Origin: Cupriavidus plantarum
GTDB lineage: Bacteria; Pseudomonadota; Gammaproteobacteria; Burkholderiales; Burkholderiaceae
Direction of reading: 5' to 3'
Length of the DNA: 64,000 nt
Assembly: GCF_905397285.1 (NCBI RefSeq)
Contig: NZ_CAJPUX010000002.1
Coordinates: 434,001-498,000, forward strand
Below the pieces are notes generated by a model. The model worked only from the letters and a program-made list of their open reading frames with translations. It was not told where the DNA came from and searched no databases. A program made the translations under genes and the position numbers. Positions 51,228 through 58,521 of this stretch are shown one piece after another. The first letter of the stretch is position 1. Every line of letters starts with the position of its first letter.

Positions 51228-52238
51228 TCAATCCATCTCGATCTGCGAATCCTTGATGACCTTCGCCCATTTTGCCGCCTCGCTGCGCATCTGATTCTCG
51301 AGCACCGACGGCGGGCCGCCGACGAGGTCGAAACCCATGTCGGTCAGGCGTGCGCGCACTTTCGGGTCTTCTAGCGCCTCGTTGAAGGCCGTGTTCAGCT
51401 TGGTGACGATCGGGAGCGGGGTGCCGGCCGGGGCGACGAGGCCGTACCACGCGACGAGTTCGTAGTTAGGGACGCCGGACTCGGCGACCGTCGGCAGATC
51501 CGGGAACTGCGCGAGGCGTTGACTCGTCGTGACCGCCAGGGCGCGGAGCTTGCCGTCCTTCACCATCGGCAAGGCCTCCGGCGCGATGGCGATCATCATC
51601 GTCGTCTGGTTGCCCAGCAGGTCCGCCAGTGCGGGCGCGCCACCCTTGTAGGGCACGTGCACCAGCCTGGGCAGGTTCGCCAGCTTCTTGTACAGCTCGC
51701 CGCCCAGATGCGCGGGCGTGCCGTTGCCGGCCGACGCATACGACGCCTGCGCGCCCTGGCTCGACAGGTAGGGCGTCAGCTCCTTCATCGACTTCACCGG
51801 GCTGCTGGCATTGACCACCACCAGGCTCGGCAGGCGCGTGGCCAGCATCACCGGGCGGAAATCCTTCAGCGGCGAATACGACAGGTTCTTGTACAGGCTC
51901 ATATTGACGGCCAGCGCGGCCGAGGTGCCCAGCAGCAGGGTGTAGCCATCCGCTGGCGCCTTGGCCACGAAGGCGGCGCCGATGTTGCTGCCCGCACCGG
52001 GCCGGCTCTCCACCACGACAGGCTGGCCGAGCTTCGCGCCGACGCGCTCGCCGAGCGCACGCGCGAGCAGATCGACGGAGCCGCCCGCCGCGTACGGCAC
52101 GACGATGCGGATCGGCCTGGCCGGAAAGTCGCTGGCCTCGTCCGCGGCCTGCGCCGGCGCGATGACGGACGCGGCGATGACGGCTGCGATCGTCACGCGG
52201 GTCGCCGCGACGAGGGCCGGCAGGGAAATTCCATGCAT
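51228..52238 (-). CDS. Bug-family (TctC-type) receptor
   Basis: 336 aa from ATG 52238, preceded by GGAGAG. The signal peptide ends after APAQA (about residue 31). Bug motifs: FPARPIRIVVPYAAGGSVDL, ESRPGAGSNIGAAFVAKAPA, HVPYKGGAPALADLLG. It stands alone, divergent from a LysR gene that likely controls it, and is convergent with the small gene, whose terminator lies in between. No permease is adjacent; the ligand is unknown. Confidence 0.92.
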   Translation of the reverse strand: MHGISLPALVAATRVTIAAVIAASVIAPAQAADEASDFPARPIRIVVPYAAGGSVDLLARALGERVGAKLGQPVVVESRPGAGSNIGAAFVAKAPADGYTLLLGTSAALAVNMSLYKNLSYSPLKDFRPVMLATRLPSLVVVNASSPVKSMKELTPYLSSQGAQASYASAGNGTPAHLGGELYKKLANLPRLVHVPYKGGAPALADLLGNQTTMMIAIAPEALPMVKDGKLRALAVTTSQRLAQFPDLPTVAESGVPNYELVAWYGLVAPAGTPLPIVTKLNTAFNEALEDPKVRARLTDMGFDLVGGPPSVLENQMRSEAAKWAKVIKDSQIEMD

Positions 52239-52492
52239 TGCTTGCTCTCCATGGGAGGGATGACCGGTTGAGGTCAACGTGGGGGTTGGACAGAGGAGCG
52301 TGCGCTGGAGCGGGCAGGTGGCCGTCGGGGGCCGCCTTTTATCGTGTTGCTGTTATGTACGGACGAGCATTTCGCATGCCTCGGCAGCGGTTTGCTTGGG
52401 CCGTGTGCGAAAAATTTTATGTAGCGCGGCTATTCGGCACAAATCATTAGTTTCTGTAGACTGTTCGTGTTTTCAGATAGATCTTGGGCGCC

Positions 52493-53458
52493 ATGACCCG
52501 CACCATGAACCGCACCATCACGCTCCGCCATTTACGATGCTTCGCCGAGGTGGCCGAGTCGGGCTCTTTCACCACGGCCGCCACGCGGTTGTTCGTGACA
52601 CAGTCCGCGCTCACCGCGACCATCCAGCAGTTCGAGGAGGCCGTCGGCCTCAAGCTGTTCGACCGCAACACGCGTCGCGTGGCGATGACGCCGGAAGCGG
52701 TGCGCTTCAAGGCGGAAGCCGACAAGATCCTGCGCGAATTCGATGCCGCGATCTCGGACCTCGAGGCCATCGCCCAGAGCCAGAAGGGCCACGTGCGCAT
52801 AGCGGCCGCCGCGTCGGCCATCTATCAGTTCCTCGTGCAGTCCATCGTCGCCTTCCGCGCGCAGTATCCGGCCGTGTCGTTCACGCTGCGCGATGCCGGT
52901 GCGCAGCAGGTGGAGCAGCTGGTGGTCGATGGCGAACTGGATTTCGCGATCGCCAGCCGCTACAAGGGCTTCGACGAACTCGACTATGTGCCGCTGCTCA
53001 GCGACACGTTCGGTATCGTATGCCGCCGCGACCACCCCCTCGCGCGGGAATCGGGTCCGCTCAAATGGTCCGACCTGCCCGCGGAGGGCTTCGTCGCGTT
53101 CACGCAGGACACGGGCATCGGCACCATTCTCCGCACGCAAGGCCCCGCGTGGCCGGGCTTCGAAAACTGCCAGTTCGCGATCTCGAGTTCGACGTCGCTG
53201 CTCGCGGTGCTGACCGAAGGCGGCGGCTTTTCGATCGTGCCCGCGCTCGCGGGCAAGGTCGCGGGATTCGAGACGCTCGCATTCCGTGAGCTCGAAGGGC
53301 CGGTGCTGACCCGCGAGGTGTGCCTGATCACGCGACGGCTGCGATCGCTGTCGCCCACCGCGCAGCGGCTGCTGCGTGTGTTGCTGCAGACCATCCACGC
53401 GCAGAGGCTGCCCGAGGGCGTGGTGGCCGCGGCCATCGACGCCCCGCAGACCGTATAG
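52493..53458 (+). CDS. LysR-family transcriptional regulator
   Basis: 321 aa. HTH: LRHLRCFAEVAESGSFTTAA and FVTQSALTATIQQFEEAVGL. The effector domain (about 95-300) has VRIAAAASAIYQFLVQSIV and VLTEGGGFSIVPALAG. Possible starts are ATG 52493 or 52505, both with weak ribosome sites. It is divergent from a Bug gene over a 254-bp AT-rich spacer, the usual Bug/LysR pair layout. No clean LysR palindrome was recognised in the spacer. It is convergent with hyuB. Confidence 0.9.
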   Translation: MTRTMNRTITLRHLRCFAEVAESGSFTTAATRLFVTQSALTATIQQFEEAVGLKLFDRNTRRVAMTPEAVRFKAEADKILREFDAAISDLEAIAQSQKGHVRIAAAASAIYQFLVQSIVAFRAQYPAVSFTLRDAGAQQVEQLVVDGELDFAIASRYKGFDELDYVPLLSDTFGIVCRRDHPLARESGPLKWSDLPAEGFVAFTQDTGIGTILRTQGPAWPGFENCQFAISSSTSLLAVLTEGGGFSIVPALAGKVAGFETLAFRELEGPVLTREVCLITRRLRSLSPTAQRLLRVLLQTIHAQRLPEGVVAAAIDAPQTV

Positions 53459-53493
53459 GAACGCCTCACAACAAGACAGGTGGGGCATGGCCG

Positions 53494-53526
53494 TGTCGCG
53501 CTTATGTCGCGCTTATGTCGCGTATC
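53494..53526. repeat. 11-bp tandem repeat spanning the hyuB stop codon
   Basis: TGTCGCGCTTA occurs at 53494-53504 and 53505-53515, then a partial copy TGTCGCGTATC at 53516-53526. The TTA at 53513-53515 is the hyuB stop (TAA on the minus strand), duplicated once further downstream. Confidence 0.85.
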
Positions 53527-55144
53527 CGTGCAGACGATCACGCCGACGCAACGCGGGGTCGCGCTCGCTCGCCGGGCCGAAGCCCCCGCCACCGGGCGTA
53601 CGCAGGATGACCTCGTCACCCGGGTTCAGCACATGCGGAACGCGCGTGTTGATCGCTTCGCCGTTGATCAGCACCTCGCCGCGGGCGCCGGCCTCCGCGC
53701 CGCCAAGTCCGGGCGCGGGCACGTGCAGGCGTTCGGTGAGGAAGACGATGGACAGCGGCGTCGGGTGTTCGCTCACGAAGCAGATTTCCTCGCCCAGACC
53801 GCCTCGATACTGGCCCGCGCCCCCCGAGCCTTCCCGCAGCCGCTTGTAGCGGAAGTGCAGCGGCGCATCGCGCTCCGCGACTTCGATCGGCGTCGGCGAG
53901 ATATTGCTTGGCCACGACATCACCGAAGCGCCATCCTTCCTGGCCGTGCCGCCGAGGCCGCCGTTATAGAACAGCACCGTCGCGAACGGCTTGCCTTCCG
54001 CGGTGGTGCCGCTGAGGTTGGCGATCCACAGCGGCGACCCCACCCCCGCCATCACCGCATCGGGCAGCACGCGGTGCATCGCGCCGAAGATCGTCGTGGG
54101 CACGTAGTGCCCCGTGCATGCGCGGCCGCCCACAGGCGCCGGCGAACGCGGATTGAGGATGGTGCCTTCGGGTGCGGTCACCTTGATGGGGCGGAACAGG
54201 CCATCGTTGTTGGGCAGGTCAGGCAGCAACAGGCACTTGATCGCATACACCGACATGGCGTTCGTATAGGACAGTACGCAGTTGATGCCGCGCGGCTGTT
54301 GCGGCGACGTCCCCGCGAAATCGCATTCGATCCCGCCGTTGCGTACGCGCACGGTCACGGCAAAGCGGAAGCGTTCGCCGAAGCCATCGGTCTCCATTTC
54401 GTAGGGATAGTCACCTTCCGGCAGCTTCGCGATGGCGCGCCGCATCGCGTCTTCACTGCGCACGAACAGCGCATTCGCGAGGTCGTCGATGCCGGGCAGC
54501 GCGTACTCGTCGAGAATCGAGGTCAGCCGCGTGGCAATCAGCTCGACGGCGCCGACCTGCGCCCAGATGTCGCCGACCGTCTGCTCGGGCGTGCGCACGT
54601 TGGTGCGGATGAGCGACAGCAGCGTCTCGTCCGCGCGATTTGCGCGCAGCAGTGTCATCAGCGGAATGTGGAAGCCTTCCTCGAACAGCTCGCGTGCATC
54701 GACGGAGCGGATCTTGCCGCCGATGTCGGGCACGTGGCCTGCCGTGGCCGCAAAGCCGATCAGCGAACCGTCATGGAACAGCGGCTTGACGAGGCAGACG
54801 TCGTTCAGGTGACCGGTACCGATCCATGGGTTGTTGGTGATGTAGATGTCCCCCGGCTGCATGTTGGCGGCGCCGATCTTCGCCAGCGCGGCCTGCACGG
54901 TGCGCGGCAACGTGCCGATGAACGACGGGATGCTGCCGCTGTTCTCCGCGAGCGCGCGGCCCGCGGAATCGGTCACCACGACGGCGAAGTCGTTCGCCTC
55001 GGTGGACAGCGTCGAGAACGACGTGCGCACGATGAGCTTGGCGGCTTCGTTGACGACGGAGCGCACGCGCGTCCAGAACACTTCGAGAAAAATGGGATCT
55101 ACCCGAGTCGGATCCACGGGCGTCGTTTGTTCCGCAATGGCCAT
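53513..55144 (-). CDS. hyuB: Hydantoinase B / oxoprolinase family subunit
   Basis: 543 aa, full length for HyuB. Conserved blocks: TSFSTLSTEANDFAVVVTDS, NNPWIGTGHLNDVCLVKPLF, HVPDIGGKIRS, and the C-terminal TPGGGGFGPASERDP. ATG 55144 has AAGGAG upstream. With HyuA it forms an ATP-dependent hydrolase of cyclic amides such as N-methylhydantoin or 5-oxoproline, or a related carboxylase. It starts 3 bp after hyuA. The substrate class is clear, the exact substrate is not. Confidence 0.93.
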   Translation of the reverse strand: MAIAEQTTPVDPTRVDPIFLEVFWTRVRSVVNEAAKLIVRTSFSTLSTEANDFAVVVTDSAGRALAENSGSIPSFIGTLPRTVQAALAKIGAANMQPGDIYITNNPWIGTGHLNDVCLVKPLFHDGSLIGFAATAGHVPDIGGKIRSVDARELFEEGFHIPLMTLLRANRADETLLSLIRTNVRTPEQTVGDIWAQVGAVELIATRLTSILDEYALPGIDDLANALFVRSEDAMRRAIAKLPEGDYPYEMETDGFGERFRFAVTVRVRNGGIECDFAGTSPQQPRGINCVLSYTNAMSVYAIKCLLLPDLPNNDGLFRPIKVTAPEGTILNPRSPAPVGGRACTGHYVPTTIFGAMHRVLPDAVMAGVGSPLWIANLSGTTAEGKPFATVLFYNGGLGGTARKDGASVMSWPSNISPTPIEVAERDAPLHFRYKRLREGSGGAGQYRGGLGEEICFVSEHPTPLSIVFLTERLHVPAPGLGGAEAGARGEVLINGEAINTRVPHVLNPGDEVILRTPGGGGFGPASERDPALRRRDRLHGYAT

Positions 55145-55147
55145 GGC

Positions 55148-57277
55148 TCACTGCTCCTTGATGGTGATGACCAGGTTGCCGCTGGCGAGTTGTTCGACAT
55201 GGCCCCTGGGGCCAACCACGAGCGTGGAGCCCGTGTCCTCGACGAGCAGGGGGCCGGTGGCGGAGAAGCCCACGCGCAGCGCCGAGCGATGGAATACAGG
55301 CGTCTTCACGTAGCCCTGCGCTTCGCGGAAGTACACCTCGCGCTCGCCCGACGGCGCGGGACGCGCGCCGGCCTCCAGCGGCTTCGGTTCGAACGCCATA
55401 CGCGGGGGCGCTTCCCCCGTGACGCGCAGGTTGACGAGCTCGATGGGGACGTCCGGCGGCGTACGCCCGAACTTCTCCCGATAGGCGGATTCGAACGCGG
55501 CCGTCAGCGCGTCGCGCATGGTTTGCTCGTTTATGGTTTGCTCGTTGATGGCCTGCTCGCTTGCGGCGCCTGCCACGTAAGGCCCGTCGGGCAGTTCGAC
55601 CGATAGCGTGAAGCCTTGCCCGACGAAGCGGCCATCGGCATGGCGCGACAGCTTGATGGGACCGAACGTCGCATCGACCGAAGCCAGCGATTCGCGCACC
55701 TGCGCTTCCAGATGACCGAAGGCGGCTTCGAGATCGGAGAGTTGTCCCGACGAGGGCCGGAACGTCGCCGTGCGCGAACGGTCTGCCCGCGCGGGCGCGA
55801 CGAGCAGGCCATATGCCGAAGCGACCCCGGCCGCCGGCGGGCAGAGGATCGTGCTCACGCCGATCTTCTGCGCGACGTAGTACGCGTGCAGGGGGCCCCC
55901 GCCGCCCGTGCATAGGAGTACGAAGTCGCGTGGGTCGCGGCCGCGCTCCGCCGCATGGACCCGCGCCGCGCTGGCCATGTTCTCCGCCACGATGTCATGC
56001 ATGCCCCAGGCCACGTCGAGCGCGCCGATGCCCATCCCGCCGCCAAGGCTCGCCAGCGCGTCATGCGCCTTGTCGCGATGGACGGTCATGGTGCCGCCGG
56101 CGAAGTAGTCGGGATTCAGATAGCCGAGCACGAGGTTCGCATCGGTGACGGTCGGGTCCCGTCCGCCAAGCCCATAGCAAGCGGATCCGGGCTCAGAGCC
56201 CGCGCTATGGGGGCCGACCTTCATCAGGCCGAGCGCGTCGCAATGGGCGATGCTGCCGCCGCCCGCGCCGATCTCGATCAGATCGATCGTGGTGATGCGA
56301 ATGGGCAGGCCGCTTCCTTCCGCAAAGCGCTTGCGGCGCGCGGCCTCGAAGCCGAACGCGATATACGGCTTGCCTTGCTCCACGAGGCAGAGCTTGGCCG
56401 TGGTGCCGCCCATATCGAACGCCATCAGGTTGTGCCGGTTGTCGCGGCGGCTGTAGTGCGCGGCGGAAATGGCGCCGGCGGCAGGGCCGGACTCCAGCAG
56501 TTCGATCGGATTGCGCTTGGCTTCCTCGATATGGGAGAGGCCGCCGTTCGACAGCATCAGCAGCACACCCTTCGGCAGGCCAAGGGCAATGAGTCGAGCT
56601 TCCAGCGCATCGAGATATCGCTTCGCCAGCGGCTTGATATAGGCGTTGGCCACGGTAGTCGAGTTGCGCTCGAATTCGCGGATGACGGGCGCCACGTCGG
56701 ATGACAGCGTGACGTGCAGTTGCGGAAAGTCCCGCTGGATCCAGGCGCGCACCTGCTGCTCGTGCCCGGCGAACGCATAGGCATGGAGCAGGCATACGGC
56801 GATCGACTCGACGCCCTGTTCCACGAGGCTGGCAACGGCCTTGCGCACATCGTCCGCGTCCGGTGCCTCGAGCACGCGGCCCTGGCCGTCGACGCGTCCG
56901 CCGATTTCGGCGCGCAGATTGCGCGGTACCAGCGCGGGCGCCGGTTCGATGTGGATGTCGTAGAGGTCGTATTTGCGCTCGTGGCCGATTTCGAGCACAT
57001 CGCGGAAGCCTCGCGTGGTCAGCAGCCCGGTCGTGCTGCCGCGCCGCTCGATCAGCGCGTTGGTGAACAGCGTGGTCGCATGAACCACGCGGGCGACGCC
57101 GCGCGGATGGATGTCGCACGCCTGCATCAACTGCCGCACGCCGTCGGCCACGCCCTGAGCGGGATCCCCGTGAGTCGTCAGGACCTTGAGGCTATGCAGT
57201 GCCCCGCCGCCGTAGTCCAGCGCGACCACGTCCGTGAACGTGCCGCCGATATCGATGCCGATTGCCCAGGTAGTCAA
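55148..57277 (-). CDS. hyuA: Hydantoinase A / oxoprolinase family subunit
   Basis: 709 aa, ATP-binding subunit. The N-terminus has the actin-like phosphate loop GIDIGGTFTDVVALDYGGGA at residues 7-26; other blocks are VARVVHATTLFTNALIERRG, the second phosphate motif LMAFDMGGTTAKLCLVEQGK and EIGAGGGSIA. The start codon is TTG at 57277; no ATG lies near enough to keep the phosphate loop. Near the C-terminus a repeated INEQT (residues about 571-580) is coded by a 15-bp tandem repeat. It is the first gene of the hyuA-hyuB operon. Confidence 0.92.
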   Translation of the reverse strand: MTTWAIGIDIGGTFTDVVALDYGGGALHSLKVLTTHGDPAQGVADGVRQLMQACDIHPRGVARVVHATTLFTNALIERRGSTTGLLTTRGFRDVLEIGHERKYDLYDIHIEPAPALVPRNLRAEIGGRVDGQGRVLEAPDADDVRKAVASLVEQGVESIAVCLLHAYAFAGHEQQVRAWIQRDFPQLHVTLSSDVAPVIREFERNSTTVANAYIKPLAKRYLDALEARLIALGLPKGVLLMLSNGGLSHIEEAKRNPIELLESGPAAGAISAAHYSRRDNRHNLMAFDMGGTTAKLCLVEQGKPYIAFGFEAARRKRFAEGSGLPIRITTIDLIEIGAGGGSIAHCDALGLMKVGPHSAGSEPGSACYGLGGRDPTVTDANLVLGYLNPDYFAGGTMTVHRDKAHDALASLGGGMGIGALDVAWGMHDIVAENMASAARVHAAERGRDPRDFVLLCTGGGGPLHAYYVAQKIGVSTILCPPAAGVASAYGLLVAPARADRSRTATFRPSSGQLSDLEAAFGHLEAQVRESLASVDATFGPIKLSRHADGRFVGQGFTLSVELPDGPYVAGAASEQAINEQTINEQTMRDALTAAFESAYREKFGRTPPDVPIELVNLRVTGEAPPRMAFEPKPLEAGARPAPSGEREVYFREAQGYVKTPVFHRSALRVGFSATGPLLVEDTGSTLVVGPRGHVEQLASGNLVITIKEQ
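55518..55562. repeat. Three 15-bp tandem repeats inside hyuA
   Basis: ATGGTTTGCTCGTTT (55518-55532), ATGGTTTGCTCGTTG (55533-55547) and ATGGCCTGCTCGCTT (55548-55562) are in frame and encode two INEQT units and a diverged third in a surface region of HyuA. Confidence 0.88.
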
Positions 57278-57384
57278 AGGAAGCCCCTATCCGTGTTCCG
57301 CTTGGTGTGAGCAGATCATAGGGTTCGGGATTTACAAATTCCAATGACATGTTTCGATGGATTGTTCATTTGGACCGATAAGCG

Positions 57385-57400
57385 AAAACCGTTCGGTTTT
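57385..57400. promoter_or_regulatory. Operator-like palindrome between hyuA and the peroxiredoxin gene
   Basis: AAAACCG-TT-CGGTTTT, with perfect 7-bp arms, lies about 110 bp upstream of hyuA and 80 bp upstream of the peroxiredoxin gene in the 203-bp divergent spacer. It could serve either unit. The regulator is not known. Confidence 0.6.
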
Positions 57401-57480
57401 GCAAACGCGGCGGGCCGCGTGAATCGATGTGGCGTCGAATAGGCAAATAATGGCCGCACGATAGCAACCGGGGGAATCCC

Positions 57481-57981
57481 ATGGCAGCAGTTGCCGATCA
57501 CCTGAAGGCAGGCGCCGTCGCGCCGGATTTCAACCTCAACGCGACACCGGACCAGACCATCTCGCTGCGCGAACTGCGCGGCCGGCCGGTCGTGCTGGCC
57601 TTCTATCCCGCCGACTGGAGCCCCGTCTGCGGCGACGAAATGGCGCTGTTCAACGCGACGCGGCACGAGATCGAACGCTACGGGGCGGTGCTGCTCGGCA
57701 TCTCCGTCGATAGCGTCTGGTCTCACACGGCCTTCGCCGACAACCGCAAGCTACATTTCCCGCTACTGGCCGACTTCGAACCGAAGGGCGCCGTGGCGAA
57801 GTCATATGGCGTATATCGGGACGCCGATGGCACCTCGGAGCGCGCGCTGTTTGTCATCGACGAAGCAGGCGTCGTGCGCTGGAGCTACGTCTCCCCGATA
57901 GCGATCAACCCCGGCGTGGACGGCGTGCTCGACGCGCTCGATCGTCTCCCGAAAGCCGCATCCCCGAAGGAGCCGCAATGA
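57481..57981 (+). CDS. One-cysteine peroxiredoxin (AhpC/TSA family)
   Basis: 166 aa. Thioredoxin fold with the peroxidatic Cys50 in FYPADWSPVCGDE; Pro43 and Asp45 sit in the positions usual for peroxiredoxins. Cys50 is the only cysteine in the protein, so it cannot form an internal disulfide and needs an outside thiol. It reduces H2O2 or organic peroxides in the cytoplasm (no signal peptide). Its stop overlaps the ATG of a CPYC protein (ATGA at 57978-57981), which is a good candidate reductant (inference). Confidence 0.92.
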   Translation: MAAVADHLKAGAVAPDFNLNATPDQTISLRELRGRPVVLAFYPADWSPVCGDEMALFNATRHEIERYGAVLLGISVDSVWSHTAFADNRKLHFPLLADFEPKGAVAKSYGVYRDADGTSERALFVIDEAGVVRWSYVSPIAINPGVDGVLDALDRLPKAASPKEPQ

Positions 57982-58505
57982 GTCATCTCACCATCCCGGT
58001 CAGCGCGTCCGACCATCTGCAAGGCAAGGCCGATGCGCCCCTCGTGCTCGTCGAGTACGGCGACTTCGAGTGTCCGTACTGCGGCCGCATGTATCCGATC
58101 ATTCAGCAATTGCAGCGCGAACTTGGGGACAAGCTCGCGGTGGTCTATCGGCATTTCCCGCTCGTGGATATGCATCCGCACGCGGGCGCTGCCGCGATGG
58201 TCAGCGAGGCGGCCGCGCAGGCGGACAAGTTCTGGTCCATGCACGACCGGCTATTTGAAAGCCAGGGCGCCCTCGCCGATGACGACCTCGTGCGCTACGG
58301 ACGGGAACTCGGCGTGGCCGAAGCGCTGATCCAGCGGGCGTTCGATGGCGACAAGGACTTCGTCGCGAAGATCGAGGTGGACTTCCGTGGCGGCGTGCGC
58401 AGCGGCGTGAATGGCACGCCGTCGCTGTTCCTCAATGGAACGCGCTACGACGGCGAGCCCGATGTCGCCCCGCTGTTGCAGGCGCTGGAGCGGATGCTAC
58501 GCTGA
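57978..58505 (+). CDS. DsbA-family thioredoxin-fold protein (cytoplasmic CPYC)
   Basis: 175 aa. Active site Cys32-Pro-Tyr-Cys35 in EYGDFECPYCGRMYP and cis-Pro in VNGTPSLFLNG, with the helical insertion between them, as in DsbA/DsbG-like Thioredoxin_4 proteins. Unlike periplasmic DsbA there is no signal peptide, so it should be cytoplasmic. Translational overlap with the one-Cys peroxiredoxin implies a shared job, most simply disulfide exchange with Cys50. It is convergent with the EgtB-EgtD gene, 16 bp away. Confidence 0.9.
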   Translation: MSHLTIPVSASDHLQGKADAPLVLVEYGDFECPYCGRMYPIIQQLQRELGDKLAVVYRHFPLVDMHPHAGAAAMVSEAAAQADKFWSMHDRLFESQGALADDDLVRYGRELGVAEALIQRAFDGDKDFVAKIEVDFRGGVRSGVNGTPSLFLNGTRYDGEPDVAPLLQALERMLR

Positions 58506-58521
58506 CGGAAACTGACGTCCA

